Shown one piece after another: positions 44,228 through 57,154 of a stretch of DNA of 64,000 bases. Origin of the DNA: Manihot esculenta. Lineage: Eukaryota > Streptophyta > Magnoliopsida > Malpighiales > Euphorbiaceae. The number at the start of each line of letters is the position of its first letter. Position 1 is the stretch's first letter. The notes beneath the pieces were generated by a model that searched no databases, was not told the DNA's origin, and was given only the letters and a program-made list of their open reading frames with translations. The stretch lies in assembly GCF_001659605.2 (NCBI RefSeq), contig NC_035164.2, positions 19,810,000-19,873,999 of the forward strand, in the 5' to 3' direction. Made by a program: the position numbers and the translations under genes.

Positions 44228-45674
44228 TGTTAGTGTATATGCCCTAGACCATTATCTTGGACCTTTTTGTATGTCGTTTTGGTTATTAATAAAAGAGGTT
44301 TCTATCATTATTATTTGTTTGCATGTTACATAATAATGATTATCATCCCTGATTACTTATTATTATGTTGATAATAATAAAATATAACTGGTATGATTAT
44401 TGATTGATAATCATGAGATGATTATGTATATGTTGATATAATTCAATAATCATAAATACTTGTTAGAGAACAAAGTATTGGATGGACCCGCATTAAGATC
44501 ACTACATGGGTCATTGTCATAAGTGAATCTCAAAGTAGTTATGTCTTAATTCTTTGACTTGAGATTGTCATAGTTTCCAACATAAGGACTATTATGTTTT
44601 GACATAACCAAATGTTGTCTTTAATCGGACAATCATAAAGGTTATGATTGAGCATAATAGAAATTATGTAGAGGATAATGAACAATCAAGATAGGATTTG
44701 TCCCTCTCTATGAGAGAGATATCTTCTGGGCCCCTCGATAAGTGAGACTGAGAAATGCATGGTCGTGCTCAAATGAATTGATAGTGTGATCAATATCATT
44801 TGAATTTATCAGTCTACTTAGAGATCGAGAAATCATAAGTTTGAACATTATAAGTTTGAACATTATAAGTTTGACATTGACCATGACTCATGTTCAAACT
44901 AGATATCGTGTGACAAAGGGATTAATTCATGTTTTATTTATTAGGCTTTATTGGACTATTGATCCTCATATTAGTTGGGTAGTCATAATGTCTTGCTAGA
45001 GGCCACTTATGACTTATGGGCCTTGTGGGACTGGGCCTATTGCCAATTAATGTGAGCCTATTGGATCACACACAAAAGAACATTGTTGATGTGCTATGTC
45101 ATATTAATGGGCTAAAAATCCAAAGCCCATTAATATAATTAATAATAATACAGTGTTATTATTATTAATTATTTATTATTATGAGATAATAATATTTAAA
45201 AGATCTGCAGTCTATCTGTAAGTGTTACAGATAAAAGACTCTATCACATAAGATATTTGAGTATCTGCGAGATTGTGATAGTGGGTTCTGAGCACAACTC
45301 TTTTACAAAAAGAGTTGGTGGAAAATAAAAGACAGAAATATATAAATACTCCTACTACGAATTGTGGGGGTTGACGACGTTTTGAGAAAACTCAGTCTAA
45401 TAGCTGCAAATTGTGGAGCACATAATCTATCCATCTTTGAGAGAGCTAACACTCTAGAAGGATAGAAGACGTTCGTGTGGATACCATAGAGGGTGTTCGT
45501 TTGAAAAAGCAACACCATCAGTCCAACATTGTATCTTCTCAACGAGATTAACAGGTTAGTCTCATATCCATCTTTAGAATTAAATGAAGCACTCAGATTC
45601 TGGGAAAGGAAATCAGAGAATTTTTATTTTTTCGCTGCGCCTTTGGGTTGCAATAATCTCGGAATTTCCCAACA
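44228..45674 (+). repeat. Copia 5' LTR
   Basis: 1,447 bp from TGTTAGTGTATA to TTTCCCAACA. The adjacent GTGGTATGAAAGTC (45675-45688) is a drifted form of the usual Met-tRNA primer site. Confidence 0.9.
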
Positions 45675-46413
45675 GTGGTATGAAAGTCGACGTGTGCTTT
45701 TCGTTTAAATTAATTACTCCATGATTAATATGATATATGTGATACATGTTTTTTAGAATGGCATAATAATTATGGATGAATGATTGGATCAGTTAGATAA
45801 TTTTAATTTTTATTAGAAAAATTAAATTAATAAATAAATAAATAAATAAAATAAATTACAACTGGATTCACGATGGGGACACTGTTGCTGATGGCGAAGA
45901 CCAAAGCTTTAGATTGTGTTCTTCAAGAACACGACCGCCGCAGCCACCTCAAGCGTCATCCATTGGTGGGCACGCGTTTGGTACTTTGACCAGCGCTTAC
46001 TAGCCTCCTGTGACGCCGTGATGGTCACGAATGACGAGATTAATAGGTCCAGTTGCCTCTACATCGCGCGGAAGATGATAGAAAACCGAAGCAAGCTTCG
46101 TGTGTTCCGTCAGTCTCTTCGAGTTCGCCGTCGTTGGCTCGGCCAGCCGATGGACGCGCAACTGTTGTGCGAACAACCAGACGTCGGATTGGCGATGGGC
46201 TGTGCTGGTAATTGGAAGGCGGTTGGCCGTGGAGAATTGCTTGGATGCCCCAATTACCATTCTACCCCTGAAAAAAAAAAAATAATAATAAAATAATATA
46301 TATATATTAATAAGAAAATAAATTTTAAAATATTTTCTTTTAGTCTTTAAATCAGATTTAAATGACTATATTTTATTATTTTGTTATATATTAGTATGAG
46401 ATACTATGCATTA

Positions 46414-46466
<53 letters not shown>

Positions 46467-46979
46467 ATGCTATAATATATATATGCAAGACAAAATAATT
46501 AAAATTAAAAAATGAACTCTCACTCTAAAATTTTAAGTTTTAATGACACCCATATATTAAACACCTATCATGACTAAGATCACCAAAATGCAGGTTGTGT
46601 CAAAGCAAAGTACATTAAGTTATCCTAGTAAGATAGGATGAATAATAGTTACTCATTTATTTAATTTTGATTGAGCTTAATTAGGCTATCAAAACGGTTT
46701 TGGGCCTAAGGCATTAGATGGGGTATAATATGCATTTGACATATGATGTCAATACCTCATAATCTAAGAGTTACATTAGATGTAATTGGTAAGGGGTTAC
46801 CTACCTAAATAACTTAATTCTAAGTATCATGCCAAAGCTGACTTAGAATTAGGTGAAATATGGATCTTAACCCACTAAAATATTATTATTATTTTGAGGG
46901 TTATATTTTAGTGGGAGATTATTATCACCTCAATATTAATTTACTAAATTAATTATGTTTGCATATTTTGTAGATAATT
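45675..46979 (+). other. Copia leader with GC-rich island and (TA)n tract
   Basis: It holds a 400-bp GC-rich block at 45865-46260 that is open on both strands (126 codons at 45916-46296 plus, 86 codons at 46000-46260 minus) with no recognisable motif. Then comes AT-rich sequence with a (TA)n microsatellite of about 45 bp at 46420-46464, then a region up to the gag ATG at 46980. Confidence 0.6.
46420..46464. repeat. (TA)n microsatellite
   Basis: A pure TATATA run of about 22 units. Confidence 0.95.
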
Positions 46980-47867
46980 ATGGCTGCTAATAACAATTCC
47001 ACCTTATCACTGCGATCTATCCTTGAGAAGGATAAACTAAAAGAAAATGGGACTAATTTTGTTGACTGGTTTAGAAATTTGAGAATTGTTCTCAAGTAAG
47101 AGAAAAAGTCCTATGTGCTTGATGAAGCTATCCCAGAACCACCTCCTGCTGATGCTACTAATGCTGTTAAGAACAAGCATAAGAAGCATATGGATGATTC
47201 TAATGACATTGGATGTCTTATGTTGGCAATTATGTGCCCAGAACTTCAGAAGGATCTGGAGCACCTTGAGGCCTATGAGATGAGTGTCCATCTCAAACAG
47301 GCTTTCCAACAGCAAGCTAGGCAGGATAGGTAACCACCATTGCATTGCATGATTGAAAAATGGCTAAAGGTGATTCAGTTAGTGCTCATGTTTTGAAGAT
47401 GAAAGGCTACAATGATCACCTTGCTAGACTTGGCTACCCTCTGAGTTTAGAACTCTCTACGGATCTGATCCTACATCCTTTACCCAGTAGTTTTTCTCAA
47501 TTTGTCATGAACTATAACATGAACAATATGGAGAAATCCATTTCTGAGCTGCATGGGATGCTAAAGACAGTTGAGGTAAATATCAAGAAAAGGCCTACCC
47601 AAATTTTGAATGTCAATAAGGGTAAGCTCATGAAAAATAAGGGGAAGCCCAAGTCTAAAGGTGGTAATGGGCCTAAGGGACGAGGCAAGCCTAAATGGCA
47701 ATCCAAGGCAAAAGTTCCTAAGGAAGGAATCTGCTTCCATTGCAAGGAACTAGGGCATTGGAAGAGAAATTGCAAACTCTATTTGGATGAGTGTAAGAAG
47801 AAGAAGAGTAGTGAGACTATGACTTCAGGTATTTATGTTATAGATATTAATTTATCTATTTTCTACT
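46980..47867 (+). pseudogene. Copia gag with CCHC zinc knuckle
   Basis: The ATG at 46980 gives MAANNNSTLSLRSILEKDKL and DWFRNLRIVLK, a typical copia gag start. A TAA stop follows at 47097-47099. The frame continues (LDEAIPEPPPADATNAVKNK) to a second stop at 47331. It then shifts by one at an A-run near 47355 into MAKGDSVSAHVLKMKGYNDH. The zinc knuckle CFHCKELGHWKRNC lies near 47735. A further frame change separates it from protease. It would bind element RNA and form particles, but this copy is broken. Confidence 0.85.
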
Positions 47868-49736
47868 TCATGGGTATTAGATACCGGATGTGGTTCTCAC
47901 ATATGTACAAATGTGCAGGGTCTCAAAAGGAGTAGAAAACTGAAAAAGGGCGATGTGGACCTACGTGTATGCAATGGAGCAAGAGTTGCTGCCATAGCTG
48001 TAGGGACTTACGAACTTATTTTGCTCGATGGGCTTTTGTTAGTTTTGAACAATTGCTTTTATGTTCCTACTTTGAGTAGGAATATTATTTCAGTTTCTGT
48101 TTTGGACGATGAAGGTTTTTTATTTCTCATTAAGAATAAGAAATGCTCAATTAATAAAGATGATTTGCTTTATTATATTGCAAATTCATATGATGGCCTT
48201 TATGTCCTTAATCTAGATGATTCTAGAGACAACAATATCTATAATATAACTTCTAAGAAAACTAAGCCAAATAAGTTGAACCCAACATATTTATGGCACT
48301 GTCGTCTTAGCCATATAAATGAGAATCGCATATCTAAGCTCCATAAAGATGGTTTATTAGATTCATTTGATTTTGAATCATTTGAAAATTGTGAATCTTG
48401 TTTGCTTGGTAAGATGACAAAGGACCCTTTTACTGGACAAGGTCAAAGGGCTTCAAACTTATTGGGATTAATACATATAGATGTATGTGGCCCACTAAGC
48501 ATTAGTGCCAGGGGAGGTTATCAGTACTTCATTACATTCACTTATGATTTCAGTAGATATGACTATGTCTACCTAATGAAACATAAGCATGAATCTTTTG
48601 AAATGTTTAGAACTTTTCAAAATGAAGTACAAAATCAACTTGATAGAACTATTAAGATACTTCGATCTGATCGAGGTGGTGAATATTTGAGCCAAGAGTT
48701 TGATGAACATCTTAGAAACTGTGGAATTATTTCACAATTGACTCCTCCAAGAACTCCACAATGGAATGGTGTTTTTGAAAGGAGAAATCGAACTTTATTA
48801 GATATAGTTCGATCTATGATGAGTCAAACGAATCTCCCTTTATCGTTTTGGGGTTATGCCTTGGAAACAGCTGCATTTATTTTAAACCGAGTACCATTAA
48901 AAGCGGTTGAAAAGACACCATATGAGTTATGGACTGGAAAATTGCCCAATTTGTCTTTTCTTAAGATTTGGGGTTGTGAGGCTTATATGAAACGCCCAGT
49001 TTCAGATAAGCTAGCTCCAAAATCTATCAAGTGCAATTTTGTGGGGTATCCTAAGGAAACCAAAGGATACTGTTTCTATATTCCCTCAAAGAATAAAGTG
49101 TTTGTTGCTCGAAATGGTACCTTTTTAGAAAAGGAATTTATCTCTCAGAGATTCAGTGGGAGTACGTTGCGACTTGAGGAAACTCAAGTACCACAAGAGA
49201 GCATTGAACCGCTAGTAGAACTACTTTCAGAACCACAAACAGTTGTGGAAACTGAAAAGGTGACACAAGTCCCATGCAGATCTGATAGGACACGTCATCA
49301 GCCTGAGAGATATGGATTTCTCATGACTGACAGTCGTGAACTTTTGCTCGAGGATGTGTACATGACACAACCTAAGGGTTTTGTAATCCCTGAGAATTCT
49401 GGAAAGATTTGCAAGCTTCAGAGATCCATTTATGGATTGAAGCAAGCTTCTCAGAGCTGGAATCTTCGTTTTGATGAGACAGTCAGGAACTTTGGATTCA
49501 TAAAAAATGAAGATGAACCTTGTGTTTACAAGATGGTTAGTGGGAGTGCAGTTGTGTTTCTAGTCCTATATGTGGATGACATATTACTCATTGGAAATGA
49601 TTTCCCTACCTTGCAAAAGGTTAAGACTTGGTTAGGAAATTCTTTTTCAATGAAGGACTTAGGTGAGGCCGCATATATCCTTGGTATTAAGATCTATAGG
49701 GATAGATCCAAGAGAATAATCGGTCTGAGTACTTGA
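47868..49736 (+). pseudogene. Copia protease, integrase and truncated reverse transcriptase
   Basis: The protease active site DTGCGSHIC starts near 47880, just upstream of the first in-frame GTG. Integrase follows, with HCRLSHINENRI...CESCLLGK (HHCC), HIDVCGPLS, RSDRGGEYLS and RTPQWNGVFERRNR (DDE core). After EDVYMTQPKGFVIPE the frame meets LQRSIYGLKQASQSWNL and YVDDILLIGND, the palm motif of RT. The RT fingers and first catalytic Asp (QMDVKTAFL-type block) are missing between FLMTDSRELLL and EDVYM, without a frame shift. The frame stops at 49734-49736 and then changes frame. Confidence 0.88.
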
Positions 49737-50485
49737 GTATCTGCGAGGTGAGGCTGCATATTCCAAAAAGAGGATTCTTGCCCATGTCTCATGGTATTCA
49801 TCTTAGCAAGAATCAATGTCCTATGACATCTGATGAGCGTGAACGGATGAATAAGATCTCTTATGCTTCTGCTATTGGATCTATCATGTATGTCATGTTA
49901 TGTACTAGACCAGACGTCTCATATGCCTTGAGCACAACAAGCAGATATCAGGCAGATCCCGGTGAAAGTCACTGGATAGCTGTTAAGAATATCCTAAAGT
50001 ACCTTAGAAGGACTAAGGATGCATTCCTAGTTTATGGAGGATTGGAAGACGAGCTAGTTGTAAGTGGTTACACAGATGCTAGTTTCCAAACCGACATAGA
50101 TGACTTAAGATCACATTTAGGATTCGTATTCACTTTAAATGGTGGAGTTGTTGGTTGGAAAAGTTCCAAGCAGAGCACTGTAGCAGATTCTACAATAGAA
50201 GCTGAGTATATAGCAGCATCAGATGCAGCTAAAGAGGCAGTCTGCATGGAGAAGTTCATCACATAGTTGGGAATGGTTCCCAACATTGCAAATCCTATGG
50301 ACCTTTATTATGGTAATAACGGTGCCATAGTACAGGCAAAGGAGCCCAAATCTCACCAGAGATCTAAATATATACTCAGGCGATATCACCTTATTCGAGA
50401 GATCATTGATAGAAGAGATATCAAAATATGCAAAGTAGACACAAATGACAATATTGCAAATCCACTGACCAAGCCTCTTTCATAG
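49737..50485 (+). pseudogene. Copia RNase H
   Basis: It carries KRGFLPMSHGIHLSK, YASAIGSIMYVMLCTRPDVS, HWIAVKNILKYLRRTKD, GYTDASFQ and STIEAEYIAASDAAKEA, then YILRRYHLIREI and NIANPLTKPL, the usual copia RNase H order. It is frame-shifted from the RT. It has a TAG stop at 50264-50266, where CAG would be expected from the family (inference). The end is followed by the polypurine tract. Confidence 0.85.
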
Positions 50486-50547
50486 GTCAAGCATGATCAG
50501 CACACTAGGTCTATGGGTATTAGATACTTATATGATTAGGCCTAGTG

Positions 50548-50559
50548 CAAGTGGGAGAT
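50548..50559 (+). promoter_or_regulatory. Copia polypurine tract
   Basis: CAAGTGGGAGAT directly precedes the 3' LTR start TGTTAGTG at 50560. Confidence 0.8.
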
Positions 50560-51326
50560 TGTTAGTGTATATGCCCTAGGCCATTATCTTGGACCTTTTT
50601 GTATGTCGTTTTGGTTATTAATAAAAGAGGTTTTTATCATTATTATTTGTTTGCATGTTACATAATAATGATTATCATCCCTGGTTACTTATTATTATGT
50701 TGATAATAATAAAATATAACTGGTATGATTATTGATTGATAATCATGAGATGATTATGTATATGTTGATATAATTCAATAATCATAAATACTTGTTAGAG
50801 AACAAAGTATTGGATGGACCCGCATTGAGATCACTACATGGGTCATTGTCATAAGTGAATCTCAAAGTAGTTATGTCTTAATCCTTTGACTTGAGATTGT
50901 CATAGTTTCCAACATAAGGACTATTATGTTTTGACATAACCAAACGTTGTCTTTAATCAGACAATCATAAAGGTTATGATTGAGCATAATAGAAATTATG
51001 TAGAGGATAATGAACAATCAAGATAGGATTTGTCCCTCTTTATAAGAGAGATATCTTCTGGGCCCCTCGATAAGTGAGACTGAGAAATGCATGGCCGTGC
51101 TCAAATGAATTGATAGTGTGATCAATATCATTTGAATTTATCAGTCTACTTAGAGATTGAGAAATCATAAGTTTGAACATTATAAGTTTGATATTGACCA
51201 TGACTTATGTTCAAACTAGATATCGTGTGACAAAGGGATTAATTCATGTTCTATTTATTAGGCTTTATTGGATTATTGATCCTCATATTAGTTGGGTAGT
51301 CATAATATCTTGCTAAAGGCCACTTA
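50560..51326 (+). repeat. Copia 3' LTR, first 767 bp
   Basis: It matches 44228-44999 with few changes. It is cut off where the Tekay LTR at 51327 inserted. The remainder lies outside the window. Confidence 0.9.
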
Positions 51327-51894
51327 TGTAACGACCCGAAAATCGAACCGCTACCGGCGCTAGGATCCAGATCGGCTTAAGGCCGCCGGGACCCGTAGCA
51401 GGCCTGACATATAACCTGAGAACCTGTCAAATCCCATACATGATCATACATACTCAAAAACCTGTAAACTTTTTCTTTCCATAAACCAAGCTCAACCTGT
51501 TTGTATACTCATAACATAACATAACCCACACACTGGAGCTCTCATCAAATGCTCCAATGGGGTAACCCAACATGCATACATTAAGCTTGGTTGAACATAA
51601 ACATCATAAAACATTCTATAGATCATGTATCAAAAGGGATAACCATACACATAGGGTCAAGCACAACCTCTAATCCTCAATATCAATATTACATATCATG
51701 ACTACATAAGACATTACATTACAATTCCATCATGTCCACAACTTCTAATTATTACATGAAATCAGACTTTACTCCTGTCGACCTCCTGGTCTACCCTGTA
51801 CCTGCAAACCTGGGGGAATAAGGGGAAAGGGGTGAGCTACAAGAGCCCAGTGAGCAGAATAATATAACATTCAATTTATTTTTCATGCTTTCAT
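51327..51894 (-). mobile_element. Tekay LTR fragment (element A)
   Basis: It starts TGTAACGACCCGAAAATCG after ACTTA (51322-51326, the probable target duplication) and matches the first ~560 bp of the LTR at 12205, ending in the cccagtgagcagaata block. It is interrupted at 51894 by a second Tekay LTR. The rest lies beyond the window. Confidence 0.85.
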
Positions 51895-54206
51895 TGTAAC
51901 GACCCCAAAATGGACCGTCACCGGCGCTAGGATTCAGGTCGGCTTAAGGCTGCCAAAACCCGTAGCAAGCCTGCTATACTCTCTGTGTACCTGTACAACT
52001 CATACATGATCATACATTTTCTGTGAAAACAAAAAACTCTTTTCTGAACCAAGGCTTAACCTGTGCATGCACAATCTCTGTACTCTGTACTCTGTACTCT
52101 GTACTCTGTACCCCTGACTAGAGTTTGCTCTAGATGGGTTAACTCATACCTGTTAAGCCTGGTATTTCACATACTCTGTAAAACATATACATATACAGAT
52201 CATGTACATAACAACAGATTTACATACCAACTCCTAAGTCAAGCACATCTGTAACTGAAAACACAACTAGTTCATCTCTTTAATATTACATGTGCACTCT
52301 ACACTATTACAATTCTCTTTACTCTTGTGGTACTCTGCCGATCTCCTCTCTACACTGTACACTGAACCTGCAAAACTGGGGTTAAGGGAGTGGGATGAGC
52401 TCTATAGCCCAGTGAGTAGAACAGTAAAACATTTCAGTAAAATATGATCTCATGGAATGCGTCATAACACAGACAAACCACATCAAGAGTAAACCTGTCA
52501 CCACATAGTCCCAGTAACTCTGTGCCAGGGCGTAGAATCGAGCACCTGGTCTTCCTGTCATATATGTATATGTGTATATAACACCTCTGTACTTACCATT
52601 GCCAGGGCATAGTCAAAGGCTCCTGGTCTTTACTATAACTGCCAGGGCGTAGTCAAAGGCTCCTGGTCTTTACTATACCTGCTAGGGTGTAGTCAAAGGC
52701 TCCTGGACTTCTTGTCTGAGACTATTGGATCATTCAGCATTCACCCACATCAACAAGTTACTATGCAATGCAACATATTCGTGGATACTAATGCATTCAA
52801 CCTATTGCATAATCATGATGCATGATATATGCTAAAACATTCCATTGTGCAATTAAAAGAGTTAAGGTTAGTTCCACTCACCTCTGGCTATCTGGACTGA
52901 CTGACTCTGCAGGCTCTGAACACTCTGGAGCAGTACTCACTACTGCTTTCTCTGGTTGCTCTAGTCTGTACCTATACAGATGGACTCAAATGAGGGACCA
53001 AAGTAACGCAAGAACCACTCTAGTAAACTCCCCAAGAATCCCCTTAAACTCACTCTAACATCCATGCAAAGCATGCAAAGGAAAGCTGGACAGGACACTT
53101 TCGGCGACAGGTTCGGCGGCCGAAAGTCCTCTCCAGAGATGAAACTCAAGCACCTTCGGCGGCCGAACTTCCACTTTCGGCTACCGAACCCTTTCGGGGG
53201 CAAGTTTCGAAGGCCAAAAGGCACTCCAGAGACGAAAGTCTCTAACCTTCGGCAGCACCTTCGGCGGTCGAACTTCCCTCCAGAGCCGAAAGTCCAAAAG
53301 CTCGGGGGCAAGCTTGGGCAGCCGAAGCCACCTCCTCATGGGTTCGGCGGCCGAATGTACCTTCGGCGGCCGAACCTGAGTTCATCCGCAAGGCAGAAAC
53401 TTGCTCTGCCTCTCGCCAAAAACACCAAAACCCTCTCACACTCAACCACCTCAATCCTCAACTTGCATACACTCATGTATATGCTCAAAGGGGTCAAAAA
53501 CTAGCTAAAATCCCCAAACATACAACACAAACAACACAGAAACAAGCTTTATGCACAAAATCATCAAAACCTCTCTTTTTACCCTATTCATGCAACTCTC
53601 TCTCCAAACCCCATAACACCTTCAGAAAACATAAAAACAAGCTCAGGATCTTCACTTACCTCTTGAAACCAAGAAGATGAACGATCCTCACGTGGAGTTT
53701 TGGAGCAACTCTCCTTCAAACTCTCCAACCTTCACAACTTTGAGTTTTTAGCTTAAAACCTTCAAAATACCATAAAAACTAATCAAATCTTTGCATGATT
53801 GAATGAAAACATGAAAGAACACTCATAAAGGGCAGGGTCTCACCTCAGAAGACAAAAGAAACGGTGCTCTTACCGCTTCAACTGACTGAGGGCCATTTAT
53901 AGGTGGCTGGCCAGACCACCTTCGGCGGCCACACGTGAAACCGAAAGCCATGCATGTTCGGCGGCCGAACCTCAACTTCGGCTGCCGAACCTCAACTTCG
54001 GCTGCCGAACCTCAACTTCGTCTGCCGAACCTGGCTTTTTTGCCTTGGTTCATTTCACTCAAAAACTCATTTCCGTATGCTTTAACACTATGAAACATAG
54101 TAAAACATGTTAGAAAAACATCACTCTAACCCTTCTAGAGACTTCCGACATCCGAAACTCCATCGGAAAGTAGGATTCCGACGCCGGACTCTAGCCGGGT
54201 ATTACA
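51895..54206 (-). repeat. 3' LTR of Tekay element B
   Basis: 2,312 bp, TGTAACGACC to GGGTATTACA. Contains a (CTCTGTA)n tract of about five units at 52076-52110, three copies of a ctgccagggcgtagtcaaag unit at 52600-52710, and TTCGGC/GCCGAA clusters at 53100-53380 and 53920-54030. A TATA-like CCATTTATAGG lies near 53893. Confidence 0.88.
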
Positions 54207-54222
54207 TTCTCCCCCCCTTAAG
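54207..54222 (-). promoter_or_regulatory. Polypurine tract of Tekay element B
   Basis: Minus strand CTTAAGGGGGGGAGAA next to the 3' LTR. Identical to that at 14455-14470. Confidence 0.8.
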
Positions 54223-54284
54223 AACATTCGTCCTCGAATGTCCTAAAACAAACAAGTAACACATAAAAAAGGAGGAAACTAACC

Positions 54285-55035
54285 TCAAAACAAATATGGA
54301 TATTGCTGGAGCATAGACTCCCGCGTCTCCCAGGTGCACTCTTCTAGATTATGGTGGTTCCACAGAACTTTCACTATTGGGATCTCTTTGTTCCTTAGCT
54401 GTTTGATCTGTGTGTCCAGAATCCGCACTGGCTGCTCTATATAGGTGAGATCTGTATGAATCTCCACCTCAGGCTCACTCAGAACCTGATTCGGATCTGA
54501 CACAAACTGCCGTAGCATAGAAACATGAAATACCGGGTGAATTCTCTCCATAGAAGCAGGTAAATCCAGCTTATACGATACATTTCCGATCCTCTGCAAA
54601 ATCTCAAAGGGTCCAATGTATCGTGGGGCTAACTTACCCTTCTTCCCAAAACGAACCACTCCTTTCATTGGAGACACTTTTAGCAATACCCAATTACCCT
54701 CCTGGAACTCTAACTGCTTTCTGCGAACGTCTGCATAACTTTTCTGTCTACTCTGCGCTGTTCTGATTCTCTCTCTGATCATGGGCACCACTCTACTGGT
54801 AATCTCTACTAACTCTGGCCCTGCAAGAGCCTTCTCTCCTATCTCTTCCCAGCAAACAGGGGATCTGCACTTCCTCCCATACAAAGCTTCATAAGGAGCC
54901 ATCCCTATGCTAGCATAATGGCTGTTATTGTAGGCAAACTCCACCAAAGGTAGATGCTGCCGCCAAGAACCGCCAAAGTCTAACACACACAGTCGAAGCA
55001 TATCCTCTATGGTCTGGATGGTCCTTTCTATCTGT
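54285..55035 (-). pseudogene. Tekay B integrase C-terminal half and chromodomain-like tail
   Basis: It starts at the solo-LTR junction with ERTIQTIEDMLRLCVLDF (the frame before that is LTR sequence). It runs through APYEALYGRKCRSPVCW, VRFGKKGKLAPRYIGPFEIL and the tail ECTWETRESMLQQYPYLF. No internal stop. Confidence 0.85.
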
Positions 55036-56754
55036 TGATAGAGCATAATTTAGTCCATTTTATATTAATATTATTGATAAATATTTACATGATTTCTGCT
55101 TAATTTAGTGCTTTTAATATTATTTTGCAGAAAATGGTGTAAAAGGACACTTTGGAGAAAATACCCTTAAAACTGCCTTATTTGGAGCAAAAGAGAGCAA
55201 GCCTGCTAAGTTGAAATCAAGTCAAGCTAAATATGGAAAGTTCTAAATAAGGAAAGTGGCAAAGAAGGAAAGAACATTCAGCCAAAGCCATTTGAAATTC
55301 GAATTTCAAATCAGCAAGTTGCCCTTTCCTTATTCAAGAAGCCATATCTCAAGCTGCCATAATTGAAGAGCCAAAGAAGGAAAGTATTTTGAAATTCAAA
55401 ACTCCAAGATTCATATTCAGATATTGGATTTCAAGATCCCACTCATTAAGGAAGCCAAATCTCAAGATCACATGTTCCCCACTTTATGCCATGCACATTC
55501 AAGTTTCCATAAAAGGCTCCACCTTCCTCTTTAGTGAATGGGCACACTCCAAAAACGTGGGCAGCCTCTTGGACACACCTTGGGCAGTATCTTGAAGATC
55601 TTGGACAGCAATTAAAAGACTAAAGAGCCCCCACTTGCATGCTCCACGTTTTTGCGTTCACCAAAGAAGGCACATAACTCACCAAGGGCACTTTGGGAAG
55701 TCTCCAAAAGACTCATGGATACTAAAAAGGAAATAGGCAGCCTCTCAACACCTATTTAAAGGCCTTAAGAACACAAGAAGAGGCACAATTCAACTCTCCA
55801 AATTCGGCCAAGCAAGGGCAGCCACACTCCAAGGGGCTTCTCCCCTCAATTTCGGTTCTTCTTTCTTCTTTTCTTTAATTTTCTATTTTGGTTCAGCCAT
55901 GAGTGGCTGAAACCTTTATTCTAGTTGAAGTTTGGTTGAAACTAAGGTTGTTTAAAGGGTTGTGAGATCTGAACATAAAGTGTTTGCTTTTGATTTATTC
56001 AATATTCATGCAATTGTGCTTAATTCTAAAGATTGCTTTGTTGTTTTGATCAAATTGGCTACTTGATTCTTAATTGCAAAGTCAATTGATTGTTGGATTG
56101 AATATTTGTTAGTCCGTAATTGCTGGAAATATTCTGATCTTAGAACACTTGGAGTAAAAACCCAAGGAATTGCATGATCTAACATCATCTCATGCGTTTG
56201 AGTAGTTAGGGTTTGGATCTTTCTTGTTCTTCATGCAATTGGCAATTGATTTGATGCCTATGGCCCAAGGACGTTCTTTGGCAATTTATTGATTAGTAAT
56301 TGGTTAGAGGACGTTCCCTAATCAATTTGTTCATAAGGAAAGACATGGTGGTGAGAAGCGTCTTCCACCCCCATAACCAACCTATTGAGTTAATCAAGAT
56401 AACCATGTTTCAATGATCAATCCAAACAACCAAAGTGGATCCATATCTTCAACTAGACCTTTCTCTTATTGATTTCCTCTTTTATTTTTATTACTTGCTT
56501 TTTTAATTACTTTCATTAGTTGTTAATCAAATCATCTCAAAACCCCCCTTTTTACTTTCCTTGCACTTTACTTTTGTTCTATTTGCAATCACTTGCTTTC
56601 ACTTATGCTTTCAATTGGTTTGATTGGTCTTGATTAAGATAAATAAATAGGTAATCAATTCTCTGTGGATACGATCCTTCACCACTGTCTACAGTTGTAT
56701 TTGTAGGTAACCAAGAAGGTTATTTTTGACCGGCTTCGACAACCGCTCCTGTCA
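55036..56754 (+). mobile_element. Athila-like solo LTR in the Tekay B integrase
   Basis: 1,719 bp from TGATAGAGCATAA to CGCTCCTGTCA, flanked by TCTGT (55031-55035) and ACTGT (56755-56759), a target duplication with one change. When the LTR and one duplicate are discounted, the integrase frame (which breaks at HPQTDGQ) continues in the same frame. The LTR family is that of 31851-38375 and, more distantly, 39964-41336. Confidence 0.9.
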
Positions 56755-57151
56755 ACTGTCCATCAGTCTGTGGATGGAACGCAGTGCTAAAATCTAACCT
56801 CGTGCCCATCGCACTCTGCAGACTTCGCCAAAATCTGGAGGTAAACTGAGGTCCTCTGTCTGAAACTATAGACACTGGAACTCCATGTAATCTCACTATT
56901 TCATCCAGATAGACCTGTGCCAACTTATCCACAGAATAGTTACTCTGAATTGGAAGAAAATGAGCAGATTTCGTGAGTCTGTCCACAATCACCCATATAG
57001 AGTCTATCCTGTTGGACGTTGCTGGTAAACCCACTACAAAATCCATAGCTATGTTCTCCCATTTCCATTCTGGAATCGGCAATGGGTTAAGCATTCCGGC
57101 TGGTTTCTGATGCTCTAGTTTCACCCTTTGGCAAACCTCACAGGCTGTCAC
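56755..57151 (-). pseudogene. Tekay B integrase N-terminal half
   Basis: It carries the zinc module (CEVCQRVKLEHQKP), MDFVVGLPATSNRIDSIW, VDRLTKSAHFLPI and SDRGPQFTSRFW, with the DDE Asp residues present, up to HPQTDGQ. An amber stop just before it (57155-57157, EVA then TAG) separates it from RNase H. The nearest relative has CAG at that place. Confidence 0.85.
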
Positions 57152-57154
57152 AAA

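Larger units (their letters stand above)
44228..51326 (+). mobile_element. Ty1/copia retrotransposon, 3' LTR interrupted
   Basis: A 5' LTR, Met-tRNA-like primer site, gag with zinc knuckle, protease, integrase, RT and RNase H are in copia order (integrase before RT). A polypurine tract and the first 767 bp of the 3' LTR follow. The LTRs agree closely but for a ~15-bp repeat difference (aagtttgaacattat, near 44850). ACGCT (44223-44227) is the expected left target duplication. Coding regions carry stops, frame changes and a large RT deletion, so it is not autonomous. Confidence 0.92.

Noticed and set aside
46000..46260. Minus-strand ORF in the copia leader as a separate gene
   Set aside because: No motif and no start or polyadenylation context seen. 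Kept only as part of the GC-rich block observation.
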